From: Locusta migratoria
Lineage: Eukaryota; Arthropoda; Insecta; Orthoptera; Acrididae
Direction: 5' to 3'
Assembly: GCA_026315105.1 (NCBI GenBank)
Contig: CM048744.1
Span: 904,375,094-904,439,093 of the forward strand
DNA: 64,000 nucleotides
Each line of letters opens with the position of its first letter. Positions within the stretch are counted from its first letter, which is position 1. The translations under genes and the position numbers were made by a program. Positions 1 to 13,522 of the stretch are shown piece after piece. The notes under the pieces were generated by a model, which made no database searches, had not been told where the DNA came from, and worked only from the letters and a program-made list of their open reading frames with translations.

Positions 1-2210
1 CTTGGTTATCGTAACTGGGTAATTTATCTGGTTCGTGCCCCTCTGCTAGCTCGCATCTGCACAAGCGGTAGGTGTATAACTTTTTTTTTTTTTTTTTTTG
101 TCTCCGTGCAGAAATTTTTTCCTCCGTGAGGCATCTCGACCCCGCGGTTGTAATTTGGCGTTCCATCCGTTTGTTTAAGTCCCTTCGTGTCAGAGCTTAA
201 ATTGTTTGAGCTCGTCTTTAATGTGTTTTGGTAATTGTGGTTATAAAGGGCTGTGTTCGCTTAAATTTTGGAGCCCCACGTTAGTGTGATTTTCATAATC
301 AAGCTGAGCTGTTTCATTTAAATGGCGGGGGTCATTTGTAATTAATATCGGATTTACGAGGCTTGCCTTTCATTTAAAATTTTCCACTATTGTTTTAATT
401 GCTGGACCCATTGTGTATTTTCATTTTAAAGAGCTGGTTTACTAAATTTGGAGCCTTACTAACTTATCAGAAAATGCTGTTCTTAACTTGACCTCCTGCC
501 TTGCATCATTTATCTGAACTGTCCTGTTGAGCCTTCAGCCTTTGATTTTAACATATATATATACATTAATCTGATAAAAGGAAACATAAATACCAAGCAT
601 AGAGCAAAGATAAATTCTTACAACATGACTAGAGTAAATAAAAATAAAATTAAGCAAGAACCTAATGTTTCAAGGGTTGTTCAAAACACAAGGTGACACA
701 AATATTTTTGTCTGATTGTTTATTTTGTTATAATAGTGTGCCAGGTTTCTAATTGAGGATTATTACGCACCTATCTCTACCATTGTCTGTGCTATAGCCT
801 GAAATACTTCTCCTTCATTTGTACTAAAGCGCCGTAGATCTCCTGCACACATTTTTAGTCACTTCGAACAAACGATTTTCCTTTTCCTAGATTGTTGCTG
901 CTACAGGTCAAATGAGTAGTCAGAGAATCTTTGCAGGAATTATCACGGAAATACAATAATTTATTGCAGCTAGTACACTACAAATAACCTACACATTCAT
1001 TTTCTATATCTACAATCTTCATAAAAAGTATCCATTCCATGCTTCAAAAGTGTGTATGTTGCCTCCAAGAGTTTCATGGAAACATTTTTTGTCTTTCTCA
1101 GGTTTCTACTATTTGGACATTGATTGATTTGTTCTTGTCCACTATTTATTTCAGGTATAATTTTTAATATATATACAATTTTAGGTGTTTGTGCCTATAG
1201 TTACAACCAAGACAGTCTTTTATTCTGGGAATTAGGATACAGACATGGTCAGTTTTACGCACTATTTGATATTTAATATATTACAAAATTGCAGGCGTTG
1301 TCAGCGAGTTTCAAAAGACTTCGAAATTACGTAACAATTTGTTGCAAGGGGCTAACTATTCTCATGTAGCGATGGGCAGGGTCTCGTCTAACACACAGAA
1401 TTTCTTGTTTATGAGGTCCTATTGCAACCATAACCTTATAACCTGCTACTTAGTACGAACGTAAAAACATAAACATTCACATAGACAACTGAGAGTGACG
1501 TAACAGGATGAGAAATCGTGTTGATTCGCCCAAATATTTCGGTATCTGCCATGACTGACGTTTCGCAAGTACTTCAAACTGAAAAGAGGACAGATACGTG
1601 CTAGAAATAATATCAACCGTGAAATCTGAAGCATGAAATGTGGAGCTCCGCCAAAATTTCTAATACCATAAGCTCTTGCACCATGTTTCTCAGCGCCAGA
1701 GTATGCTGTACCTGTTTATTGCAACTCCGCAAACGTGTTTCGCTGCTTAAACCCAGCACTTACCGATTATCCTATTGTCGGCATAAGCGCCCCCTCCATT
1801 AGAAGGAATGTCACAGCTGAATCGGACGGAACAACTAAAACAGCCACCCACTATACGGCTGCCAAATACAGCACAGACAACTGCAGTCCAGACTAAGTTT
1901 TATGAAAATGGCGAGCCCTCTGAAAATCGGCGAAACAAGGTAAATCAGTCGCTTATGAAGAACAACCGACTGCTGGGAATCATCCATCAGTTCTGACATG
2001 AAGGGCGCTTAGCTGCGTCAGAACTAGCGTCACACCGTGCAATACAAATATGAAGAAATGGGGACACTAAGAGAGCGCAATACAGGTCACAGCATCTGAC
2101 GATATGTACAAAAATTAGCAAAACGTTTGCAGCAGACTTTATATTGCAGCAAATGACAAAGTCATGCATATGGCTAATTATTGGAAATACCTTAGTATAG
2201 CTGGTGACCC
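1..2210. other. No gene recognised; T19 tract at 81-99
   Basis: AT-rich DNA without a recognisable coding region. The short open frames at 1446-1634, 1808-1996 and 1987-2169 show no family motif and are of chance length. A run of 19 T lies at 81-99. The first 500 bases are T-rich and could be part of a decayed retroelement end, but no partner repeat is seen in the window. Confidence 0.6.
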
Positions 2211-2221
2211 GAACATATAAC

Positions 2222-2412
2222 GGCCGGCCGCGGTGGTCGAGGAGACTGAGAAGCTCCAGTCACGGTCTGCACGGCCACTACGGTCGGGGGTTCGAATCTC
2301 CCCTCGGGCATGGATATTTGTGCCGTCCTTAGTCTTAGCTAGTTCATAAGTAGTTTGTAAGCTTAGGGACTGATGACCCCGTAGTTAAGTCCCATAAGTT
2401 CTACAAACATTT
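2222..2412 (+). mobile_element. tRNA-headed SINE, subfamily A
   Basis: The 5' head reads as a class II (Ser/Leu-like) tRNA relic with an A-box-like ggtggtcgaggagactgag and a B-box ggttcgaatc. The body follows (gtgccgtccttag, gggactgatgacc, ttaagtccc) and the element ends acatttgaac without poly-A. The 11-12 bp target duplication gaacatataacg occurs at 2211-2222 and 2413-2424. This head-body-tail layout defines the commonest repeat in the window. Confidence 0.9.
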
Positions 2413-2424
2413 GAACATATAACG

Positions 2425-3076
2425 AAGGAGAATAAGAAAGAATTATGATTGTGAATATGTTTCACCTAATGTCAGCACCTGAGTTTGGATAAGGCGATCT
2501 TTACCGAAGAAAAAGAAACCGAATTGGATTAGGAGACATGGATAATGAGCATGTTATTCCACCCTCTTAGCTCACCTGAGAAACTATTTAATGGTGATAA
2601 AATCTGTCAATTACCACCTGTCGAGATTACCAAATACCAAACCGTGATTAATTAATTTAGAGATAAGAACGATCACCAACCCAATAGGGCGCTGTATAGC
2701 CATTGTTTGATGACGGGGATTGATAGCAATGAGAAAGTGATTTTACAACATTAAGGTTTGACAATAGGGGGTTGTCTCATGTAACTTCACCAAAACTGTT
2801 ACCAGATAATTAAGCGCAAGAATTTTGATTTTATTGTAAAGAAAGTCATAATATATAATTTAGAAATGCAACAAACTGAAAGATTATTTAAACACGTAAC
2901 TAATTGGTAGGAGGGTAAGTGAAACTATGACAATGATCCCATGTCCCTACAGTAGGGATTAATAAATTCTATTTAAGTCAGAATATTTTTTGATGAAGTT
3001 TATTGAAGAAAAATACGTTTCCCCTGTTGGATATTGTCAGAGTTGCGTTTGAAAGGAAAAAATCGAATAAGACATT
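2425..3076. other. No gene recognised
   Basis: AT-rich single-copy-looking DNA. No open frame or repeat signature was recognised. Confidence 0.6.
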
Positions 3077-3572
3077 AAAGAAAATATATATCTTTATTTT
3101 TCTACAGAATTTAGAAGTACACTGAGACATTTGTCGTACCGCTTTGTAAGCTTCAAAAAGCCTTCCATTAAAAAATCAGGGGGCCCCCAAACAAGAGTCG
3201 CCAAGTGTGGTCTCATATTATCATCCAACAGCAGAATGCCAGATTTGGGGAGGCCAAGCCGCTTTTTCCGAATCACCTCAAGTTCGACAGAGTGGTACAC
3301 TACCGCGCAGCATTGAAGGTCGCATCCTCCAAAGAGTCCAGCAATAAAATTCCTCGAGCGTCCCAGAAAACGGTGAATAGCTCTTTACCTGAAGACGGAG
3401 TGCTTTCGAACTTCTTTCGGACAAGCGATGGCGAATGATTCCACTCCATAGCCATTCAACGCTTCTTCCGTGTGCAACGGCCTTTTAGAAGCTTATAAAG
3501 CGCTTTGACAAATGTCTCAATGTACTTGGAAATAATTTACAAAAATAAAGATATGTCTTATCTTTTACGTGT
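3077..3572. mobile_element. Mariner remnant with two inverted 3' ends
   Basis: On the minus strand 3094-3440 gives mariner transposase pieces in shifting frames: TVFWDARGILLLD upstream, then a degraded LLHDNARPH equivalent (LLLDDNMRPH), then the C-terminal KRYDKCLSVLLNSVEK. Intervening residues are deleted. At 3507-3572 the same 3' end recurs in opposite orientation: the plus strand there (gacaaatgtctcaatgtac) matches the reverse complement of 3105-3140, and both copies continue into aaaataaagata. So one broken element has two tail-type ends facing out. The catalytic core is incomplete and the element is dead. Confidence 0.75.
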
Positions 3573-4980
3573 CAATTATTTTTTTTTTCCTTTCATACAC
3601 AACTCTGCCCACAGTCGACAGAGGAAACTTATTTTCCAGTTCCGACTCGTACACCATTGCGTCAGAAAAACAAAGATACTAACGGCACTTTGATTAGTGA
3701 CTTCAACTTTTCTTTTACTACATCCTTTAAGACAGAAAGTAAATTAAAATGATTTTTTGTTTGTCTCAAAATGAAATTCCCTCTTAGTATTATTGCAGAG
3801 ATAAATACTAAACTTAGCCTTAACGGATAATTTCAATATTCAAACAAAATGGATGTTTTTTAATTCAATCAATGGGTAACATTCGGATGCACTTTACATT
3901 AAAAGATCACACCCAGCTCGGAACAGTAAGTATTTATTATTTTAGGCCCTACTGTTTAAAAGGTACTGTTACGAAAATAATAAAAAAAACTTATCCACAG
4001 TAATCACTGTGTAATGCGTCAGAAAACGTGATAACTGGAGTCAAAGAAAACGATCTTTCGTAGGTGTTGAAACGACGGCTTCTGAAGACAATGCTGCCGA
4101 AGCGTGTAAAAATAGGGGATCACACTTGGATGAGCCAAGATCAATTGCGGCATATAATCTTGACGTAAACGGAGCTCTTTCGCTTTCGCCCACGCTATCT
4201 CTGCTCCTCGTGCCTCAGATCTCGCTCCACTTGAAGTAAGCCTTATTGCTGCTCGACACGCCACTCGCGCATGCGCACTGGGCAGAATACAACAACCACG
4301 TAGGTCTCCCGCTCACGCATTCTTGCGTGCCAAGAAACAATCGACACACTGCACCGCAGATTATACTCCCTGGCAAAGTCAGTATTTACACCTTAATTTC
4401 CATAACTTACCCTTTTGGGAATAATCGAGTGAAATTACAATATTTAAAAGAAATTATTTATATAGGTAATACACTTTTTTATGTATACTAGTATTTTCAG
4501 CTAACAGACTTGATAGAACAGTATTAAAACCAATAATAATGAAATAATGGAAAAAGAAAGGTACCACGCATGTCGATACTACTACAATATCTTCTGAAAT
4601 ACCTGTCGTAAGTGTTTTTTACCTCTGCACAATTTACCTTTTGCTTTGATGGTCAAGTATGAAAAATATCATCAGGAAATTGCAAGAACTTCAAGCAAAC
4701 TAACAGATTCTGATATACATACAATTTATTTTATCGTTGAGTGTTTATTATCTTTGTGCATCTGTTACTCTTGGTTGCTCTTAGTTACATTCACGAAAAA
4801 CCACTGAGAGCTCTGTCTGCAGGTATAATTATAATACACTTATTTTTTCTTCACGAAGTAGGGTCAAATAATCAAATCGGATTAAATAGAAACATTAACA
4901 AAATCCCTTTTCATTCATACTTTACTTACAAAGACATAATTACATTTATTATATTAATAACAATCTTAATTACACTACTC
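3573..4980. other. No gene recognised
   Basis: A GC-richer patch at about 4130-4370 contains overlapping chance frames on both strands (4019-4264 minus, 4246-4491 plus) with no family motif. The rest is AT-rich. Confidence 0.55.
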
Positions 4981-5150
4981 GTTCACCCCATGCCTTTCTT
5001 GAATGTACACTCCCTCCTCTATAATCCCCTGCTGCATCTTCCTCTTCCTTCTCTTCCTCCTCTAACCATTTGCCCAATCCCCTGTCTCAATCTATTCCTT
5101 CCTTCCTTTTTTCTCTTTCTATCCCCCCTCTATCTCGACATTCTCTCCCT
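4981..5150 (+). repeat. Pyrimidine-rich tract
   Basis: The plus strand is almost wholly C and T (runs such as cttcctcttccttctcttcc). It explains the hydrophobic 143-residue open frame at 4741-5172, which is low-complexity and not a credible protein. Similar tracts lie at 20145-20215 and 60305-60840. Confidence 0.7.
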
Positions 5151-5356
5151 CACAATTTTCAAATGTTTGTAAATCTATCGTACCAAACTGCGTGGTCCAC
5201 AGTCCGTAGCTTACAAACTACTTAAACTAAGGTAAACTAACCTAAGGACAACACACACACACACCCATGCCCCAGGGAGGACTGGAACCTCCGACGGCGA
5301 GCAACCGCGCGCTCCGCAGCGAGGTGCCTTAGACCGCTTGGCTACTCCACCTCGGC
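5151..5356 (-). mobile_element. tRNA-headed SINE, subfamily B
   Basis: Reverse orientation. The head on the minus strand reads ggtggagtagccaagcggtc (A box), then tgctcgccgtcggaggttcc (B-box region); a ccttaggttagtttac body and a caaatg tail follow. The exact 12-bp target duplication cattctctccct occurs at 5139-5150 and 5357-5368. The head differs from subfamily A, but the body keeps the 'actgatgacc-ttggtcc' plan. Confidence 0.9.
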
Positions 5357-5368
5357 CATTCTCTCCCT

Positions 5369-8040
5369 ACCCTGGCCCACCACCTTACCCTTATTTAATA
5401 CTAAACGTCGCTATTTAGTCTGAATGACGAAACCACTCTAGCATTCGGTTATGTCGGGCGAATGTAACAAGAAATTATTTTTCACACATTGGGTAATGTT
5501 CATGAGTCAAGCAGTATATAGCTATTCGTATTTCTAAATATTTCACTGATTTTTGTCCGTCGCATTAACCTTATACCACGCATCGTGCCCCGGCTCTCTT
5601 ACTAACAGCATGAAACCATTACAACCTCGAGTGTATATCAGTCGATGGTTATGGAGAAAAGCCTGACATCATGTAGAACCACAGCACTCCTCCACCTAGA
5701 TTAGCCTTCGGACCCGTAGTTACCGGGTTGTTTATGTATTTCAGTCTTTAATAGGTGTAAATAATTTTTAAGACTCAAGCTTACTTAGTCTGTTACAAGC
5801 TTTACCAGGAATTAAAATCAGTCATCAGTAACACTCAAAATAACATTAAGCCAAATTTATATAAATAAGCCAAACTTGTATACATAATTACGCAAAAGCG
5901 TTTCATTTACTCTACTTCATCTAATGTCATAATGGACATTATTTTATTATGATTTTACATGAAGTAGGGTAAATGAATCACTTGATATCATTTACAATGT
6001 GAAAAGTGTTTGCAGCTATGATGTCTAAATAATAATGCATTATTTGTAGATTGTCGATTTAGCTCGTCAATGCAGTTTTGAAAAAAACATGTTCAACATT
6101 AGTTTCACAAGAGTTCTTGTCTTTACCTCCTACAGTGAAAGCATAAATGTCCCATTGGCTTCAGCTGGGTAACTTAGTCCTACTCAGAACTTACTTGAAT
6201 CACTCAAAAACAGTGACGGTGTAAATACGTGGAAGTGGGAGGAGGGGGGGGCAAGGAGGTGTTATAAATACCCAACCATTAAGTTTAATTTTCCTACATC
6301 TGTCATGTGTGTACATAACTTCATTCACACTCGGTACCATTATTTTTGTAGACTGTAATGAACACATACCCCGATACTTGTGCTGCTCTATCTTTCATGT
6401 ATATATTCCACGCTTGAAATACTTCAGAGCTTCCTACGTTGGTATGGAGCCCGATCTCAGTCCTCGGGATTATATGAGCTCAAGAAATTTCCGTCATTCC
6501 AGTAGATGTGGGAAATTTCTTTCTAATATTTCGAAAATTTACTAATTTTGACAGAGGAAGTGTATTTCGTCTCAACACTACCTCATTTAACATTCCATGT
6601 GTTGAATGGTGATCGTTCATCAGGCACCAAGGCTAAAAGAAGTCAACAAGTACTCTGCTTCTAGTGTTGCTGTTGCTGTAACGTAAGTCTAGAAATATGC
6701 AGACATGACTTGAGACCCTCCAATAGGCTCCAGACTAAGAGACCGCGATGACCTCTGGGAACACTGGCGCAAACGGAAAGCTCTGCATGAACCCCACGCG
6801 CGAGACCACCAGTCTTCAGCATCTCCGTCAGCCGCCTCAACGATACAAGGATGACTGAGAAGCCAAGCACAGACGTGTGCCACAACTTGCAGACTGTTTC
6901 AGCCCGTACGCTAGATACCCACAGCAAGCCCGTCTCCACAGCTCGGACGATGACTACCGGCAGCCTTACCAAATGCACATCGGATTTGCTTCCATCCTAG
7001 AATGATAAGGACCTCCATAAAGCGCCTATCATTGGAGCTTCCAGTGAATGCTAAGCCCCATCCCATTTGAGCCTGCTCGGACCCTGCTGAAGGACCGAGC
7101 ACCTGTTCATTCGCAGGTAAATGGGTTATGCCAAATTGGCCCTCCGCTTCGAGCTATGCCAACATGCCTGAGGACGATTCATTCTTCTGCAGTACACATG
7201 AAAGTACCGCAGCAGCAGAGTCCCTGGATAAAATACCCGAGACTTCCTACACTCTCCGCTGCTGCCACACCCTGAGACAGCAACCTAAGGACGAATATCA
7301 GCAGTCAAACAGCCCTTCCTGCGTCCGCACACAGCAAGCACATACCCTATTCATCATAACACGTTTAACTGTAACAGTTGAAAGGTGAGGTAGTACAAGA
7401 GAATATCGTGGGGGGAAGGGGATCGCCAAAGAAAATGTAGATTGGGCAGAGTGAAATAAATGTGAAAAAAAGCAATCCTGGCAGGGAACGAAAAATGTAC
7501 GGTGTGTGTGGTGTGGGTAGGTGGGTAGTTAGAATATGGAATCATGGACAGGAGCTGAAGACTCCCAATAAATCATCTGAATCATTAATGTTATTCAATT
7601 AAAAAGTTATTATTGAATTATCAGTAATATGTATGGCCCTCTATAGCAACCCGCTATCATCTCCACTTACAGAGACAAATCCACGACTTTTCCAATTTAT
7701 GTTGACTTTGCCCTCCAAAAATTATGAATTAAAAACGGGAAACAACAACAAATGAATTCGTTAAGAAAAACAGACTTTCTCAGCTATACGTTTATCATAA
7801 CCACTATGTTCATATATTTTTATATCAATAACTCAAATATCTAAATTAAAAATTGACATCAGTATTCATACAAATTCTATATAAATGGAAAAAAAAACCA
7901 ACGTCAATGCTTTACATTAATCTGAGCACCGACAACAAGAGTGTAATACTGATTGACAAGTCAAAATACCCCCTTTTGGAAAACGTTAAATTTCGTAACA
8001 GTACGAAAATTGACGTACAAGTTCGTAGTCGTAATGAAAT
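5369..8040. other. No gene recognised
   Basis: AT-rich except for a GC-richer block at about 6720-7330. That block has several overlapping short frames (6661-6978 minus, 7048-7275 and 7128-7388 plus), none with a motif or one-frame continuity suggesting an exon. Nothing else was recognised. Confidence 0.55.
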
Positions 8041-9270
8041 ATCGTGAGCAGAGTAGATATTATAAACAACACTTTCCCGTTAGACTGGCGAACATGATAC
8101 AGCTGCCACTTGCTACTGGCGTGCGCAAGCCATACTTTACCCAGTCGACGAACTGCTGGACGACTTCGCTGCGCCGCTGTGGCGTGGGCTCCTGGCGGTT
8201 ATAAGCTGAGAAGTGCGCGACCCCGAAATAAATCACTCTCCGAAATTCGGAAGCTGTACCGCATAAGTATCAGCCACTACGCTTTCGGTAGTACCCAGTG
8301 CCTACGACCTCAAGCAGTTCTGCCACGTCTGGGCCTCTTCACAAGTACGCAAAAGTACCGAAGGCCTAAAAACCTCCAGAAAGCTGAGTATGTCGTAATT
8401 ATTGCCTCGGTGCTACTAGTTATGGTTGGCTGACCTTGTTCTCATCAAACAAAAATTATCACTACAAGTTAAAATCTCAGAGCGCACTCTGAAATTTGTA
8501 CAAATTCCTAAGTCCCAGAATCGGCTAAACAAGCTAATATCCACGTCCGTACCCTCGGAGCACGAAACGAAAACCGTCTCCATTCCAAGAGAGCACAACC
8601 AGAAGTTCACTCAAACTATTGTCTACCTTGCTCGTCCGCCCGGAAAACGCCGTTTTTCCAGAAATCCAATCAGATTGAAGCTTCCTAGCACTAGCCAGTG
8701 ACATTTCACTTACGCCTGGCCCATTTCGAAAATCTGAAACTCTACCCAGCAGCCAATCAGAGTCGACTACCCCTTAACTTTTCTTTGTGCGTTTCTCAAG
8801 CTTTCCGTTCAAGGCTACCGGACTCGCTCCCAGCTCGAGCTGCGAAGGAATTTTTCCGTTAGCAAAAGCCATCATGACCTCGCTCCGCGGCCTACTTCCA
8901 GAGTTCATGTTCGTTCGTCAAGAGAGCAGAGGGGACGTCCTGTCAAGTTGCTATAGTTTCTCAAAATCAGCGAGATACGCTCTTTAAGAGCTCACACAAT
9001 ACTCGCCTACCGCCTGCCACAATCTGGAAAGCTCGGCGGACATTTTTACAAGCTTTCGGCCCAAGGCCTCTGCTGTGCCTCGGCGCGCACGCAACCCATA
9101 GACCCTTGGACAGTGCCAGCCGGTAGAAACGCCCTCACTGGCCGCACACTGGAATCTCCCTCCCCCCTCCCCCCGGGCTTCCTTTCTACACTGAAACAGC
9201 CAAACAACTCCTCCTTCACACATAACACTGCACTGCTCCAAAATTCCATCAACAACAACAGGAAATTACG
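8041..9270. other. GC-richer block, no gene recognised
   Basis: Raised GC and several overlapping short frames on both strands (8110-8433, 8426-8701, 8984-9241), none recognised. It carries purine/pyrimidine runs such as ctccctcccccctcccccc near 9165. It could be a decayed retroelement end or an unrecognised regulatory region; the sequence does not decide. Confidence 0.45.
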
Positions 9271-12200
9271 CGTGGTGAACTAATTACATGATTACTCTTA
9301 CGTTAAATTACACAATAAGGATGAGAGATGGACTGCGATCTCTCACAGTTAACTGTGAAAAAAAAGAAAAACTGAATATTCAAATTGCTGTTACGAAGGT
9401 GCTTTACTAAAGGCGGCTGAAAGCTGACTGGACTGTGGTCATTGCTAACTTGTTGTTTATGACACCATAATTTCTTTCTCGTACTCATTTTCATAATTTA
9501 TATTATCTGTACTGTCCGTGTATGTCCTATTCCGTATGTATTACTTTTGATATCTATATGTCTGTATGTTTATGATATTTGACATCTGAAAAATTATAAT
9601 TCACTATTGTAAATACGGTGTAAATATTCTTTGCTTTGTAACGCTTGCTTTGTTAAATGTTACGTAAATTAATAATATTGTAGAGGTTCTGGCTTAGGTT
9701 TCTATAAATTATATTCATGTGTAAAAAATTGGGGGCATCCCAATCTCAAGGAAAAATGATGACGTGGAGGGAAAATGTGGAAAAAGTGCATCTAGTAGCC
9801 GGCTTGCATGGCTAAAAAGTTAGTTGGAGAGGAGTCTTTATCTGGATGCTAAACAAGGTACACTGCCAGAGAGATGCGGTTGTTTTATGAGTACATACAT
9901 TTCAAGAACAGTTAACCTGGGATGAAGAACATTTTTAGTACCGCTTCTGGCGTAACACTGGGGGCATGTTGTTTAAATTAATTCGATGCCTGCGTTTTTC
10001 TACTATCGTTTCTCCTGTGCTATATATTTTTGTGAAGCGAACGCTACCTCTATGCTTTATCCATTAGGAACACACACGGTCTAAACTGAATCGTATCCGG
10101 GGGGCAAAATTCATTAGGCTGAGCCTTGTAATGGCAGTTCTGTACAGTTAGGAATATTACAGTACGTCACTAGTCTGTGACGAGTTATTGCGTATCACTA
10201 ACTGTATTGCAAGCTACTACAAAGTGAAGTTAACCTCCAGGAGTGTTCCATCTTAAAAAACAACGATCATGAGACTATGTAAATGTACACGTTCAATGTA
10301 TTAGAAAATACGATACTAGTCATATCAAAACTACGCGAGCTTAATACGAATTACGCAATGCAGAATACAAAAACATGCGAAGGCTTACATCTATGAAGTC
10401 TAAATGTGAGTCGGTTCTCCATAGCTGTCATTGGCATGCCATGAACTGTATACAACGGCACTGTTCAAAGGTTTTTACTGGTATGTCACGTGTCAGGGCT
10501 AATAACTAAGTATATAAAACTAAAACAATAAGTAAAGCGTTTTGATTAACGAGAGCGTGTTACGGCAATAGCCAACAGCTTATTTACCGTTACATCGCAT
10601 GTCTCCACATGCACGGAGCATTTTGCGTAAAGTTGATCCGTTTCGGTATAAACTACAGATAGTCATTGCTTGAGAGAACGTGTGATCTGTTCAGAATCGT
10701 AGGAATAAAAAACAAGCGGGACGTCACTGCTACTTGTTGTTATGCTCTCACCTTCCTTCCACTTTTGGATCAATACTTTGGATCTCAACAAGCGCCGTGC
10801 GTCTTTCCGCTACGCGATGCAGCAATAGAGGAGCAACTTGTTAGAAGTCACAATTAAGTGATATTTATTAAGCCCGTGGAATAAAATCCGATCGACACTT
10901 AATTGTTTGATATGCATCGTTATGATTTATAACACACTAGATGACCTGTGGGAGTACTTCTCACCGTTAGTGAAATGACAAAAAAGTTGGGGAAAAATAG
11001 CTGTAAAGATGAATCTTCATGTATTGCATTCTTCAGGACCACTCAATGCAAGTGTTTAAAAGCGCAAATGGAAGAGCTTGATTCGCTGAGTGTTGTTGAG
11101 TCAAAAAGAAATGCGTACCTTAATTAAAACCGAAGATATCGTAAAACAAACCGATTAAAATATCCAATGCAAGGACAGAACGATACCGCGTTTGAATTAA
11201 AAAAAAATGGATAGAGAGACTTAAGTTAATTCTGATAATTGATGACAAATCTGCGAATGAATACCTTTCGTTTAAAACAAGAATGAAGGAAATCGGACGG
11301 GTAGTTTGGTCTGGTCGACTGACTTTAATTTTCGTAGCTTCTTTTAATACATAAGATTTTATTTTTGACCGAATCGTAAATCTTCCTAGAAAACAAGGGA
11401 AAATTTACTAGAATTTATGGTTTCTAACTGATGTTGCAACATTTTACGTCGAGTGAAGTCAACTATTTTTAAGTAAATGTTATTTTGTTTTCCCTCCACG
11501 ATCCAGATTTCAATCATGAAACCATTATTTACTTTCTACAAAATCTGTGTTTCATTATTGTCTCGACATTTTCAGTCGATAGCTTACAGAAATTTTAATT
11601 AAAATTATCTTTCATAGTCTTGTAGTAAATGTAGATATGCTAGTTTGGACAGGGGGACACAACTGCTTACGTCATCAGTTCCCTGGTGGGGAGCTGAATG
11701 AGTCAGGATAGGAAAGTAGAGGCCGGGAAAGGAAATGTAATCCAGGGAGGAATGAAGGAGAGAGAGTGCATTAGCTCGTGGTCCCGTGCTCGCCGTGCAC
11801 GTACTCACGAAAGAACCGAGAGTCCCGTTGGGGTGGGGAGGGGAGTGAGTAGTAAAGAATATGTAATTAGTAGCCAGAGAACGTAAACATGAAGCTAACA
11901 GGCCTTATAATTCTTAACATGCATCCAAACTATATAATAAGCAACGATATTTAGAAATTTTTATTTCAGTCTGGTTGGATTATAAATTGTAATTATTAGT
12001 CCGGATGTCTAAATAAGGATGTACGAAAATAAGTAAATGATTATACTCTAGTTTCGATCTTCCAATTTATGGCCAACCTTAATGGCCGCCTTAATAGCCC
12101 CTGAGTATGAGAAGTGAAATTAAGTGAATCCATTATATTACTCCATTTTCGAAGTAAAATGTGGAAGCACTTACGCCAACTGAACGTCAGCGCAACTAAA

Positions 12201-12410
12201 AACTATCATGATAGTTGAGTTACAAATATCTACGATTCACCTGTTTTTCAAATTTTAAATAAATTTCAAATAGTGCTTCGTAGCTTATCAGTAGAAACCA
12301 TCGTATATCGTCACCTCTCGCTGTGAGGTACTATTTTCCAATGATTTCAACTGGAAGTTATTGTGACAGACAAGTCAATTTTGTAAAAAAAAATGTTGCA
12401 AGTTAATTGT
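9271..12410. other. No gene recognised; possible retroelement end near 9950
   Basis: Mostly AT-rich. At about 9947-9968 tctggcgtaacactgggggc loosely resembles a retroviral-type primer binding site, but no paired LTR or gag/pol frame follows. Short frames at 10666-10857 and 11605-11886 are unrecognised. Confidence 0.45.
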
Positions 12411-12473
12411 AAAAAAAAAAAAAAATAAAAAATAAAAATAAAAAAAAAAATAAAAAAAAAAATAAAAAAAAAA
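12411..12473 (+). repeat. A-rich simple repeat
   Basis: Runs of A broken by single T over about 63 bases (aaaaataaaaaataaaaata and onward). Confidence 0.95.
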
Positions 12474-12589
12474 CACGTGGCTCCCCCTTTTGAACTGGGT
12501 TTTTATAATGGCATGGTTGTCAATATTATAAGATTTCTATTTTTTCTCCCTTGAGTCATCAGTTTGACTGGTTTGGCGAGGCCCGCCAC

Positions 12590-13010
12590 AAATTCTTTGC
12601 CAACATCTTCGATTAGTAAATTATTCGCAATATATGATGCAAACTATCTTGCTCTACAGATTTCCCCACTATATCTCCATTAATTGTTTTTCCGTGGATT
12701 TCCATCACATTAACTGGAAGCCCCAGAAATGATATTGTTACCTTGGAACGAAATATTATGCGTTTCATCTAAAACAGTAGTACTTCTGGGTGAGCAAACG
12801 TGTGCGGCATTGATGTTTCACACATCGGTCATGAATCAAGCCAATCGTCTCACCAGTATAAAACTTTTCGCTTTCTCCAAGCTTCCTCAATCCCAGGTTA
12901 TCTTTAAAAGATCCAAGAAGCGATCTACACTTTAAGAAAGGCAAAAGACCAATACCGTATTTTCCCATTAGTATTAAAATTGGCAATGAAATACTCCCCG
13001 CGAAGTACAT
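12590..13010 (-). mobile_element. Penelope-like element fragment (linker and GIY-YIG domain)
   Basis: The frame at 13010-12765 contains LLGSFKDNLGLRKLG, which matches the conserved '(L)LRPVKDDLGLR' segment just before the GIY-YIG nuclease of Penelope-like elements. YTGETIGLIHDRCVKHQCRT then corresponds to the YIG..GR....R..EH block. The residues that would form GVY are missing. Beyond a stop, a shifted frame keeps the KSAVxEH-type segment as KSTTVLDETHNISF. These retroelements use this nuclease to insert; here it is broken by a stop and a short deletion. The reverse transcriptase part is absent. Confidence 0.72.
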
Positions 13011-13440
13011 GAATGCAACTGATTAAAGTGTCAATCTGTTGTTCACATGGTGGTCCATATTGAAAAGAACACATAATTCTATGCTATTTCACCCAGAAAA
13101 GAAGCATAAGATCGTTTTATTTCTTTGTCACATTATGGGTATCTTGACCGTCACTGTCGAATTCCCATGCGTTATTGTGGTGCATGTCAGATAGTAGCAT
13201 TTACGTAGCGGTCCATATGAGTAAGTTTATTGTATACACAGCGTCAAAAGTCCCATTTCATTTTGTGTGTACCAACATTCAGAAAAGGTGATATTCCATC
13301 TTTTCATTTTAATTTACAGCGAAAATACGATGCGCGGATGACTGGATGTCCTCCGAAACACACACCATTGGGTGGATTGCTCATTGTGTATGTAGATGTA
13401 GAAGTAAAATGATCTAATAACCGCTATAGAAGTATCAGAC
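13011..13440. other. No gene recognised
   Basis: Contains gtatgtagatgtagaag near 13390, resembling the gtagatgtag tail of the CR1/jockey-group LINEs found elsewhere in the window. No coding match was found upstream of it. Confidence 0.4.
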
Positions 13441-13522
13441 CATGTCGTAAAAGGGAAAAGGAAATTGAGCCACTCAAACCGCAGTCGTCTTTGGCCTCAC
13501 GAATCAGCCTCCTCCAGCATCC

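Noticed and set aside
4741..5172. 143-residue open frame, hydrophobic
   Set aside because: It lies over a C/T-rich tract and runs into a SINE; composition is low-complexity and no motif is present.
9947..9968. Primer-binding-site-like tctggcgtaacactgggggc
   Set aside because: No LTR pair and no gag or pol frame was found around it; the match may be chance.
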